Part shown: piece by piece, positions 48,501 through 59,600 of the stretch | Numbering within the stretch: the stretch's first letter is position 1 | How the letters are laid out: each line of letters starts with the position of its first letter | Source: Grammothele lineata | Taxonomy: Eukaryota; Basidiomycota; Agaricomycetes; Polyporales; Polyporaceae | Assembly (NCBI GenBank): GCA_002150815.3 | Contig: NDFF03000144.1 | Span: 1-64,000 of the forward strand | Length of the DNA: 64,000 nt | Direction: 5' to 3' | Notes under the pieces: generated by a model | Told to the model about the DNA's origin: nothing | Database searches by the model: none | What the model saw: only the letters and a program-made list of their open reading frames with translations | Program-made: the position numbers and the translations under genes

Positions 48501-49260
48501 CATTGCTGTGCAGCGCCCCCCACGCGCACTTCGCGCCGCGAGCTTACATAGGTTCCTGCTGCACGAACCGCGTTCCTGCCAGGTTCAATACAGCAGCAGC
48601 GCCTCCAGGCGGCATCAGACTAACCCGGTCGGAGGTCGAGGAACAAAGCAGCGCCCCCGCCCAGGCGCGCGGATCCAGCCTGGACTTGTGCACGTCCCGC
48701 GCGTGTCCTCCACGAGGACTTATCCTCGCACTGGTACAGTACTAAGTGCTAAGCAGTGGCACTCGCAAGCACTTATCCCGGGCCCGCCGACCAAGCTTGT
48801 CCGCGGAGAGGCTCGAGCGCGCCAGCCGTCCGGGGCCCCGCGCTGCGCGGAACACCGGGCTGCCCGTACTCCAGTACTTACCAGGTCCAGCGAGCGCTCC
48901 GGGCGCGCGACGAAGGCATGACGGCGGCGACGCAAGAAAGTTGCGTCGTCGTCCCGAAAGCAGGTATCGGGAGGATTGGCGCGGCCCCACTGGCTGGCCT
49001 GCCCGAGGGCGATGGCGACGGCCGTGGCGCTGTGGGTCCACAAGACGAGCAGGGCGCACCGGTGGACCCACAGGCTCCTTTCCGGGTCGGAACGGAGGTT
49101 ATGGAGAGGTGTTGAACTTGTGATGCTACTGCGCCATTCTCGGAGTAGGTACACGGGCAACATAGAAACACGACAACTCGTATAGGAAATGTGCGAACGC
49201 TCGATTGCCCCAACGAGCAGAGGATGTAATCGAAGGCGCGGTCACTTAAGGACTGGGTCG

Positions 49261-49308
49261 CTCCTGTACGTATGGAATCCTGTACGTACGATTCCATACG
49301 TACAGGAG
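49261..49308. repeat. Perfect 19-bp inverted repeat (hairpin)
   Basis: The arm 49261-49279 (CTCCTGTACGTATGGAATC) is exactly complementary to 49290-49308, around a 10-base spacer that itself includes GTACGTAC. It lies in the gene-poor region, with no poly-T run after it. Confidence 0.7.
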
Positions 49309-52208
49309 ATCGCGGTCCAATGCGCTGACGGCGAAGGCTACCTTGCGGACTTAACATCCAGCCGCTGACGCACTCGAAGGTCCAGAACATAACCACATGT
49401 CTGCAGGAAGCAATATATTGCACAGATCACTCACCGTCTCGGTCTTTCCTTGCTGCGGGCGCGCTCCCAGGCGCGGACGGCCTCGAGTGAAATTTGGTCG
49501 AACGCCAGCCACGATGGAGGAGTTCCAGAAGGCGCGTAGGAACTCGGGCGATCATTGGCAGAAGAACGCGCCTCTCGCCCATGGGTCGCATCCACGAGTC
49601 CGCCGGTGAATTCGTTGGGCGCCATCGAACGTGTCCTATGGGAGCGTCGCCGCGCCGCAAACGCTGAGCGATTCGCGCATAGGACGTAAACGCCGCGTCG
49701 GCGCCTGCGCGCGGCCGGTCATATAAGCGTATTTCAAGCTTCTCTGGGTACGCGCGAGAAGGGGAGAGGACGGGGAGGAAGCGTCGATGGGAAGCGCAGA
49801 AGCTGGCAGAGCGCTCGTGCGCGGACGAAGGACTTGGAATCGCGTAAAGCCGTCGGGTATACGCTGTGACGTCATGTCTTCAGTTTATTCGCAGGCGCTT
49901 GCGGGACTCAACACCCGCCACGGAGGCTTCTTCTCTGGAGACTTTCTATGTTCGACGCTGAGCCGAGTAGTCCTCTGAATAGATTCGCTGCCATGGTTTG
50001 CATGGCCCATCGTCACTCTGCAGGGTCCTCTGGGGTTGTTCTTCTATGCTGCCTTTCGTTCTGTCTCGTCCGACGTCTCGCAATGACCTCATGAGACTAA
50101 GTACACTCCAGAAAGAGGACAAGGCCACCAAGTCCATCTTCCGTGCGCACGCCAGGGACAAACGTCCGGAAACATACGCTCTACATCTGTCAATCTCACT
50201 ACCCGACACGACCCCCTCGGGCCTCAGATGGAATCAGTGCCCCAATCCTCGACCATCCAATCCGCACACCCAAAAACCTAAAAATATGCCAAAAGCGGAG
50301 GCATCCATCCACATGGTGATTGGCCCCTGGATGGGACCGACGATATCATCAGCCACAGCTGCTCACCGTGACCGCCCGCGCGCGTTGAAACCAAGGCCTC
50401 GCACCGACCGCACCCCCCAAACGCGGTTCCTGAGAGCGACCAGCCAATGGGCAGCGGGTGGGCACACAGGCACGGCGCACGCGGGCCCGCCGCGAGCCAC
50501 AGCCGACGCGAGCGCGAGGTGCGATAACTTAGCCAGCGCGCCCGGCGATCGACGCGCAGGCCAACGCCGGGCCGTAATCCGTTTCTCCTCCTTGCACTTG
50601 CAGTGTCATACTGCGGCCTCGTCGGTGTCTACCGTTTCTCTTCGAAGCTCGACTGGCCCTAATAAGTTGGTCGTATGTCTCGGTTGCGGGACGCCGCTCT
50701 GGTGGTTTTGCAGCAAGTGCTCGGGCCTCTCGGAGAGCCAATTCCGTGAGGGAGGAGCGATCCCCTTCTGGCACGGCGGGCGGGTCGCGAGTGGCGACAG
50801 GAGATCGACGACCCTAAGTACCTACGCGGCGCAGGAGCGATGGCCATGGCGGTCTCGACCTCGTCACTCGGGCGCCCTCCTCCTTCCACATCGAGCGGGC
50901 CCGCCCAACGAGCAGCTCCGCGCGCCCCAATCGGGAAGGGGCGATCGAGCGGCGGGCCTCGACTCTCTTCACCACCTGCGCCAGCGCCGCCGCCACCGAA
51001 TCGACGGGGCCCTTCGGCCGTCCGGTGCGAGGTGCCACCCAGATTCAAGATGGTGGCGCTGTTAACCGGAGATTCCTCGCGCTCTGAGCTGTTCGTACTC
51101 GTTCTTCTTTTATTCGTCGATAAAATCAGGCTGGCATGCGTCCTACGACATGTAGCGACGGGCATACAGAACGTCTGCAGAATTCGCGCAGGATTTTCGA
51201 CTCTCGGTACCGCCACAGGCTACGTCATTTCGAGAAGTGGCTAACTTCACCGGCTTTCAAAGACGTGAAGACTCCTCGCCTTCTTTATCTCACATATAAT
51301 CCGCATCTCTCGGTCCCGCCACAACGCTCGACTGGACACCTCCCCCAGTTCTGCATCGTGGTTCCCTCAAGAATACAAACCTTTCCAAACCCGAGGTATC
51401 GTATTGTGTGCTCCTATTCATACTTAGGTGGACATCCTCAGGACGCCACACGGGGCTGCCACCGAGAATTCCGAGCTGTCGAGCTAACGCGTCAACGCGC
51501 ACTTAACCCCGCTGCTAAACCCCGCACTAATCCTCCTTCCGATCGAACGGCGCTCATCAGCAGTCCCGTATACTGCACACCTACAACCCGGGCCACTCAT
51601 CCGAGCGCAGCTTAGCTGCAAGACAAGTGCTCCTCTCCCGCCCTGGAGGCAGCGCGCCTTCTTCCGTTCTACCCGCCTCCATCCTCCAGCCTGTTCCTGG
51701 GGAAGACGTACTGCCACCCGCCCCTGGCTGTGTGCGAAGTGGACGAGGTGCCACAATTCTTCGAAAACAGGCCCCGGTAGGCCCCGGTGCCAGGCAGTGA
51801 AACTCGAAAAGCTTCCCGCGCGGAACCTTTACTGTCAAGGTAGCTCGACAGATGCACGAATCAACTTAAACAGACGAACAACGCAGCGAAGGCACGCTGT
51901 GATCCCCACCGACAGCCTCCCGCCGAGATCGGGACGTGGACGGGTCCCGGCCGTCTTCGACCTCTCCTGTTCTCCTATGAATGAATGAACGCACGAGAGG
52001 TGGATGCGTTGCAACCCGCGATAGAAGCTAACTATGACGTCGTTCCCCCGTTCCCCCGCTGCCCGAGTCCCGACATCGGCAGGGGCAGCAGCTCGCACTT
52101 GCGTCACCGTTGCACTGCACCGTTAGGCACGGTCTCGACTCAAAGTTCCACCACGGAAAGTAAAAACGGCCGTCCGTCGTAGCCGTCTACGTAGCAGTGC
52201 CACCGCCG

Positions 52209-52240
52209 CACGCACGCACACGCAACGCACGCAACGCAAA
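52209..52240 (+). repeat. CGCA-rich microsatellite
   Basis: Degenerate repeats of CGCA/ACGC units just upstream of the transposon. Confidence 0.5.
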
Positions 52241-52271
52241 CCTTTGTGCCGGCGCCCCCGCGCAGTACTCG

Positions 52272-52287
52272 CCGGTGACGTCACCGG
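52272..52287. promoter_or_regulatory. Extended CRE palindrome
   Basis: CCGGTGACGTCACCGG is a perfect 16-bp palindrome around a TGACGTCA bZIP core. No gene start is near, so its use is doubtful. Confidence 0.3.
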
Positions 52288-52317
52288 TACCTCGCGCTCG
52301 AACGTCCTCGCGTTTTG

Positions 52318-52922
52318 TATGACGGTATTTCTGTACAAAAAAGTTTAGGGACCACAGTTAGTAGCCAAAACACACAAATTTCTTGTTTTTAACAGTCTGC
52401 GCCCACAGTTTCTACTCCGCTAACTCCTACTGAGCACCGGACGCGCTGAACTGAGCACTGCGAGCGCCCATGCCGTCTGATCCGGCCATGGCATAGCCGC
52501 CCGACTGCCCAGAGGATCTAAGTCTGCCATTCAATCCCTCCACCCCTATGGGCATTATAATTTGCTCTGAATCATTAGGATATAAACTTAATAGTACATG
52601 GAGTCATTAGATATGTTTATTGGATTAGCTGCAATGGCAAAATCTGGTAGGAAGAGGGAGATTAGATTAGATATCCTTCGGCGCTGCCGAGATCTGCCGG
52701 GATGCCGACAACAAGCGGTTCTCAACTGAGCACTCGGAAGCGCCAACTGAGCACTGGCGGGCAACAGCTGAGTACTGCCGAACATCCCTTTTGCCCCCCT
52801 CCTGCTCCGCATCCGGCCCCCAAGTAGCACTCTGGCTGTCTAGCCGGAGCTTAGCCGAAGGAAAGCAGAACACGGACATGCAAAAACTAACACAGACATT
52901 TTTGTACAGTTCTACCATCATA
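52318..52922. mobile_element. Non-autonomous DNA transposon (MITE-like) with TIRs and target duplication
   Basis: A 605-bp element begins with TATGACGGTATTTCTGTAC and ends with its inverted partner: 22 of the first 27 bases of the two ends match. Both ends are directly bordered by the same six bases, GTTTTG (52312-52317 and 52923-52928), the footprint of transposition. Inside are several copies of AACTGAGCAC-like motifs near both ends and an AT-rich centre unlike the surrounding CpG-rich DNA. No transposase frame is present, so it must have been moved in trans. The superfamily is not assigned. Confidence 0.78.
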
Positions 52923-52928
52923 GTTTTG

Positions 52929-54847
52929 CGTTCGAACTTCGCCGCGCGCCCGCACAGACGCGCCCGTACTGCGCCTCGCCGTCGTCGCTGTGAGTTATGT
53001 AACCCGTGTTCCGTCCGCCGTCCGTCCGCGCACAGCGCGGCCCCCGCCAGCCTAGCGAAGCTTCAAGCTTCATACTTAGCTCTCGGACGCGCTGCGCCCC
53101 CGACCCCGCGCGGTGGTGGTAGGCCGGGGTAGGAAGCCCGCCCGCGGTGTGTGGGGTAAGCGGGAGCATGCGACTTTCAGGTGCTTCTTTGTACACGGGC
53201 AGTACCGTGTATACGGCAGGATCCAGGTGATCCAGATACGTATCATATGCGCTGTGCAGGGTCACCCCCATCCCTCGCTTGGAAGAATCGTTCATGAGCA
53301 CTCAGCGCGAGCCTTGAAGCTTGTTGAAGGCCACACTATCGGCCGAACGAACGCGTTCGGAGCGCACGCACTGTGTACTGAGTTCTTAGTACTGTACGGG
53401 ACGGGACGCCGGGTACTTTCCCTTGTGCTCCCGTACCGCGAATATGGCCGGTCTCTACAAATTCGACAAAGTTCAAGCCGTTAGCACATACCCGTCTCGA
53501 GCTCGAGGCTTCGAAGGCGCTCAAGCCCTCCACGCAACTCGTCTGTTCGTCCGGTGGACACCCGGCGTAGAGGTGCTCGAAGGGCCAAGGCCCCTCCGGT
53601 GCTGCCGTCCGAGCAATGCATGCGCGTGCTTGCGTGTCAGCACGCACGGATCGCGAGTCAGCCGCGTCAGCAAGCGGCGGACTGAGTTTGACAGAGAGCA
53701 GCGTCCAAGGCGGACACAGGACCACGGACTGGCGCCGATCACGCCGGAGGCTACCAGTTTTTGAGTTCGTTTCGAGTCATCCCGCGGGCTTCAGGTGGAC
53801 GTCACTCGTGCACACAGAGGACATGAAGTTCCTAAAAGCGTGATATGTGCATTACTATCGTAGTAGTAGTATCGTACTCATTGACATTGACAGATCGTAC
53901 AGATGGGTGCGGTAAAAGTAACGATGGGTAGTCCTGCGCGGTATCATCGTGTGCGTGAGGTATGGTGGTATGAGTTGATCGTAGGGTACCCGAGACGGCG
54001 ATGCAAATTGTGGGTGTGCGGGGTCGTTGCGTGAGGATGTGAGGAAGATGCGAGGGGGACATGCGATGAGGGTGCGCGTGGGGGATGAGAGGGATGGATG
54101 GATGGATGTGGGAGGCACTGTTGGTACACGAGAACAACCAAGAATCGGCAGCGTGGACAAAGCGAGGAATAACATGCACAACGAAGCGGACGCAATAATA
54201 TAAGTACTCGTACTGTTCGTACAACCAGGCGAATGAAATCCGAACCCGAACGGAAAGAGACGAGAGAGAGCCAGGGGAACCAAAGGAGCGACCACGAGTG
54301 TGAGAGCGAGCGAAATACCGATACACGACAATGTACACGTCCTCCCGCCGCGCCGACGAAGGGCGTATTGGGGCGAGAGACGGAAACGAGTGCAATGGCG
54401 CCTACGCCCCATCCTCGGAGATCCTAAGACCCGAGAGCCCAACGGTGGTATGCCAAGACCAGAGGATGCGATGGTGGTACAGGTAGAATACACGGCGTAT
54501 GGCCATTTTGCGAGGTCGCGGGCGCTGGATTAGGACGAGAGCGAGAGCATGCGAGGGCGTAGGATAGTTAGGAGGGGGTAGGGTATGAGACGGCATGGGC
54601 GGGGGATAGCCAGGAGTGTTCGAGAGCAAGCGACGAGCAGCGAATAAGTCATTGAGGTTGCGACGGCGATGCTAATGCTGATGCAATGCGGGGAGATGCG
54701 CTGAGGGTATGCAGGCGGCGGCGAGGTATCCAGATATCGACAGTGGGTATGGGGGATGGTCACTATGAGCGGATGGAGGTGTTGAGTGAAGCAATGGCTT
54801 GACGGCGACGATACCTCGCCAGCCGCCTGCAAACGACTTGGTCGCGC
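52929..54847. other. Gene-poor region downstream of the Ecl1-type gene
   Basis: No gene is supported. From about 53850 to 54847 the DNA is less GC-rich, with a (GGAT)n tract at about 54090-54107. It may hold the 3' untranslated region of the Ecl1-type gene on the minus strand. Confidence 0.5.
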
Positions 54848-56631
54848 CTAATCGCGCGCACCGCCGAAGAGGAAGAGCCGCTTGATCGGCTGTGTGACCT
54901 CGACCTCGACTTCAACGTCTTGCTCAACGCCGTCGACGACCTTGCGCTCGATGCGCTTCTCCTTCTTCGGAGCAGTGCGCATCACCGGATAGGTGAAGGT
55001 GTCCTCGGAGTAACTCCAAGTACGTGCTGGAATACAAACGTGCTCAGTACTTAAGCGAACCATATACGGATTAGAGATACTCACTGGCTGAGCTCCGGGG
55101 CTTGGTGACGGTGGGAGGAGAGCACGCCATCTCGGACTCCTCGTCGCTGTCGCTCTCGACAGTATCAACGGAGGCGTCGCTGTTCTGTCGGCTGAGAGGA
55201 CTGCGCTTGCGGTCCTGGGTGGAGCTGATCGTGCTGAGGATAGCACTCTGGCTACCCCATGAGGTGCCAGTAGAGCCATCAATGCTAGAGAGGCCCGAGT
55301 TGACGCGACGCATCTTGACATCGGGGACGAGGAGGAGACCCTCCGCACCGGGCTTGAGGATCGACACCTCACGCGCAAGCGCGGAACGGGCAGAGCCGGT
55401 GGGTGATGTAGAAAGGCAGGAGGAGCGCTGAGCGGAGGAACGGGACGCGGACCGACGTGTGAAGGAAGCCGAGTATTGGCGGACCAACTCCTGAGTGGAG
55501 CGGTCGGCGGCGCGGGTCGGAAGCGACGACGTCGAAGCACTCGTCTTCACCTCGGCTGCGGGCTTGCCCTCGCCAAGAGTGGAGTGCACACCGCGGGAAC
55601 GATGGGGACTAGCGACACAAGAGCCGTACGCGCGAATGGCGGCATCGTCGGGGTCCTTGCGAGTGAAGTCGCGAGGGGGAGCAAAGCCATAGACACTTGC
55701 GCGCCAGGCGTTGGAACCGTCAGTCCATCCGGGAATGGGCTTGTTGTCATCCTCAGGCTCCTGGTGGGATGGAATGCCCCACGATGACCGCTTGGGCTTC
55801 TCGGGGCAGAGCGCGGCCTGGATGAGGCGGGCTGCCATCATAACGCCACCGTTCATACGAGAAGCCTCGTCGTCGTCGGCAACCTTCGGCGACTTGCGAG
55901 GGAAGACAAGAGGGGGAGGGAGGGGGTCGAAAGAGTAGATCGCGGAGAGGCGGGAATACGCCTCGCGGTGCGAGTCGGTCTCCGAGGAGGCGGTCGCGCG
56001 CGCGGTGGTTGTGATGGGGGAGGAGAGGGACGCGCGGGACTGATATGACGCACCACTCGAGGAATCGCTGTCCTCGTTAGACGAGAAACACTCCGTGAGG
56101 GAATTGTGCGGGACAGGAGGGAGGCGCGGGGAAGCACAGCGCTCAGGGTTGTAGTTGATGTCGATACCGCCGTGCATGGACTGGAGGTCGACGAGGCGGC
56201 ACTCATCGGAACAGTAGAAGGGGACAGGGTTCTGGTCGATAACCGTGCGGTGGCGGACCGGAGCCACGGGTTTGGAGGTAGGAAGGTCGGACTGGGCGTC
56301 CTGTGCGACCACTGTGGGGGAACGCTTGATAGCGCCGTTGGGCTTCACGCGCCCTGTGCCGTGGACGAGGCCTTGTGGCCTCGGACGGATGGTGCCGGTC
56401 TTGCCGCGGGCAAGACGCGGCTGGGCATCCTGGGTGGTTTTGGGGACTAGAGAGGAGGTGAGTATAGGCAGAGACAAAGGCGGCGGTGGCGAGTGGCTTA
56501 CCGGCAGAGGGGGAGGCGGGAGGGGCGGGAGTAGGCTGGGGGGGGACGGGAACGTGTATGCGCTTTGGAACGATCTGGCGAGAGCAGACGGGACACCAGA
56601 TAGAGTCGAAGGGGATGTCGACGGTGGCCAT
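54848..56631 (-). CDS. Ecl1-type zinc-binding protein
   Basis: Ecl1 family proteins are small fungal zinc proteins linked to chronological lifespan and stress response. Exons, 5' to 3': 56631-56502, 56446-55085, 55026-54848 (556 aa). The N-terminus gives FDSIWCPVCSRQI (Cys13, Cys16), and FYCSDECRLVDL follows (Cys122, Cys126), together the C-x2-C and C-x3-C pattern of the family. The spacing between the pairs (about 105 residues) is long and filled by a Pro/Ala-rich insert. Most of the rest is low-complexity and Ser-rich. The final exon is a short ordered-looking segment that is basic then acidic. Basidiomycete members are much longer than the yeast ones of about 80 residues. The gene stands alone in the gene-poor region. 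Confidence 0.72.
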
Positions 56632-59600
56632 GGTGTCGGGGGAGGGCTGTCGGGGAAAGAGACGGGCGATCGCCTCCCGGGCTTATAACTCAACTGTGCC
56701 TTCCGGTCCCCGCGTCCGATTTAGTTTATTATTTATTTTCCCCTCCTGCGCGCGCCTCCCTGTTTCAACGCAAAGATCGCATCTCGCTTGCACGCTCCCG
56801 ATTAGGTCTCAGCGTCTCATTGGCCGCACAAGATGCCCGATCCGATTCCCACTCGCCAGCCAATGGCGCCCAGGGCCCTCGGCCAATCAGTCCAGGCCGC
56901 CAGCAGCGAGCGCTAGCCGGGCTCCTCCTGCCTGAGCCTGCCTCCTGCCCAATCCCCTCTCCTCCCCGCTCACTCCTCCTTTGCCCATTACGTCTTCCGC
57001 CTGGGCCTCTGTGCACCCATTGCCCCCTCCTCCCCCCTCATCCCTCCCGGCCGAGTGCGCACTTGGCCCGCCGCGACGCCGCGGTGCCCCCACCCACGCC
57101 CTCTCGCCCTGTGCCACACCGCCGCACACGACGGCGGAGGCACTGCGCCCGCGCAGCCCCGGCCCGCGCGCCCCACGACCGCCGTGGGCGGGCGGACGTC
57201 GGTAAAACGCCCCTTGCCAGTGTCCTTGCCCCGGATTTTCTCCCGGCGCCCGTCGAGGCGCCCACGCCCCGGACATCTCCAGTGTGTTACGGCATAGGGC
57301 ACCTGCCTTTTCCATGCCCGCCGTCTACGATCCAATCGCGCCGGCCTCTGCCCCGCCAGCGAATGAGAGCCGTTCCCCGCTCGCCGCCATGCTCCGTCCC
57401 ACCTCCGCCCCGGGCGGACTACGTCTTCAGGCGACTGTCTGCACCTGTCTGCGCTGCAGTCGGCCTGCTCGCTCTGTTTCCCGCTCGTCCCACCGTCCCC
57501 CGCATTTCCGCTGCTCACATGCTCGCCAGTTGCCTTGCCTCCACTCCTCGCCCCTACGCCTGCTCTTAGGCGCTTCAGCACGCCTCGCGAGCCAATCCCG
57601 TACGTCCATTTCCTCCCGCCTCAAGTTCTCACCCGCCCACAGTCTCGCCCGCTCGTTTGCCCATTATCGTGCGCCCCCGCTCCCGCCATCGTCCTATCCA
57701 TCACGATGTCTCCCTCGCGCTCGTACTATCGCATTCTCATCGCTCGATTGGCCATACGCCCTTCATTCTCCCGCTTCCCTCGTGGAATGTTGTTCGTGTG
57801 TCCATACTCCCAGCGCTACCTACATATCGATGTCGCGGGCCCAGAATGCAATCCGTGCTTGTGCTCTGATCCATGATTGCCCTCCATCCGACGACCTGAC
57901 TCGAGCAACGCTGATTTCCATCTCCCCGCCATTGCCACGGATCTCATCCTCAACATGCTCCCAGCATGCAACGCGCAACATGCACCGGTGTGCGCGGCCT
58001 GCATACGCCCGTCTCCATGCCCGCCCTCCGAGCCCGTCCCGTCTCCGTCCCCGCACCGCACTTCTGTGGACGACCACGTCCATATGATTTCCGCCCGACC
58101 TTCCCTTCGCACATGCCTTCCCGCCTCTTTTCCTCAATCTCCCCGCATTATCCAGATATCCGTGCCTTGGGCCGCGGTGCGCACACGCACGCACGCACGC
58201 GGCCCTCCGGTCCATCCGCCCCGAGTTGCCTCCTCCGTCACCGACGATCCCGCCACGCGTAGCGCGCGCGCTCCCGTATATACCGTATACATAACGCGCG
58301 ACGCCGCGCTGTTGGTCGAGCATTAGGTACTCACGCCGCGCCTACGGGCTTATTTCCGAGATGACGAAACTCTCTTCGACGCCCGACCCGCCACGACCTT
58401 CTCGCGTGCGTCCAGTTTCCGAGGCTCGAGCGAACGCTATTGCGCCCAGCGACCGACAACTCTGCGGCGCGCGCGAGCGCCACCCTCCCCCCCCGCCTGA
58501 GCCTTGCGCAAGGCGCGGCACATGTGCGTCGGCCCAAGACCTCGTGAATGAACTCGTTCACGTTCAGGAGATCCGTATCGTGCCCGAGCACTCTCGCCCG
58601 CTGCTTGCTCAGCTCTTGACTACAACCTATAGTAAGCAGAACCGCAAGGAGCTCGAAGAATCCCACATGCACGCGACGGGCACGCGACTGTTTACAGAAC
58701 AGTGCAGTAACTGTAAGTAAGTAGCCTATCACGCGCCGCGTACGCCGTGATATTCTTCGCGTCGGCAGAAAATCACACACACCAGGATTCGCCGGCTGGC
58801 TGGCCACAGGAAGCCCTTGACCTTCCTTCCCTTTTCCGCCCGCGTCGCCCCCGGCCCCGCCCATCCCCCACCCCTCTCCACCCCAGCGCGTACGCGCACG
58901 GATGATCCTCGCGCATGCGGGACGCGTCGACGGCCCGCCCTCCGTATCCGGATTCCACCTGGTAGTCTCTGAGAGGAAACGTGACCACCGACCACACAAC
59001 TGACCGACGCCAGGGCGCAGCGCACATCCCCTCCTCCTGCCCGAACGGGCATCGTTGTGGCTGGCTGGCTGGCGTTTAGCCGATCGCCAGGGGAAACAGC
59101 AGCTGGAGGGAGGAAGAGCGCGCGGGCGGCGCGGCGTCCGGTACGACCGTCCGCGCGGGTGGGGGAGGGGGCGCACAGCGTTATTACGTCGCTGCCCATT
59201 GCCCGCTGCCCATAGCGCGCGTCGTTGGCGACGAACAGCGACGAGCCCGAGCCCGAGACCCGAGGCCCGAGGCCTGAAAGTTTTTTTCTCGATCCCTGAA
59301 GCTGGCGCTGTCGAGTACGCTTGCCCTGATGCCGCGGGATACCACCCATGGGGACGCACGTCCCAGCCAGGATCTCCCAGAGGCGCCGCGGTATGGGAGC
59401 AGTAAGTACATATGTACGTAGCGGCATGGAAGTGATCGTCGCTGGCGGGCCCGGGGCCACCGTCCCGTCGCCCGAGGCCGGCTTCCTCGCTGCTCGAGCG
59501 GGATCAGCAGCGACGGCAGAACATATGTACGAGGCTATAGGCTATATGCAAGTGACTATACATAGGCGGACGCGCGAACCAATGACGTCGTGGTCTCAGA

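Larger units (their letters stand above)
39548..52311. other. Long gene-poor CpG-rich region
   Basis: Over 12.7 kb without a supportable gene. Many open frames exist on all six frames, the longest 406 codons at 44252-45472 minus. They are explained by high GC (few stop codons), have random-looking Arg/Pro/Ala-rich composition, no ordered splice series, and no reverse transcriptase, integrase or transposase motif. CpG and CGCG are very frequent, so there is no sign of RIP or of methylation-driven CpG loss. A perfect hairpin lies at 49261-49308. Confidence 0.6.

Noticed and set aside
49998..51065. 355-codon plus-strand frame
   Set aside because: Low-complexity translation, several equally long shadows and no similarity to known families.
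53855..54493. 212-codon minus-strand frame with hydrophobic stretches
   Set aside because: Composition comes from TA/CT-rich DNA downstream of the Ecl1-type gene. No family features; more likely 3' untranslated sequence.
57284..58087. 267-codon plus-strand frame
   Set aside because: It lies in the C/T-biased stretch, which explains the Ser/Pro/Arg composition. No motif and no splice structure.
58361..58720. 119-codon plus-strand frame starting with ATG
   Set aside because: Some helical look in the second half, but no family resemblance, no introns and an isolated position; not enough to call a gene.
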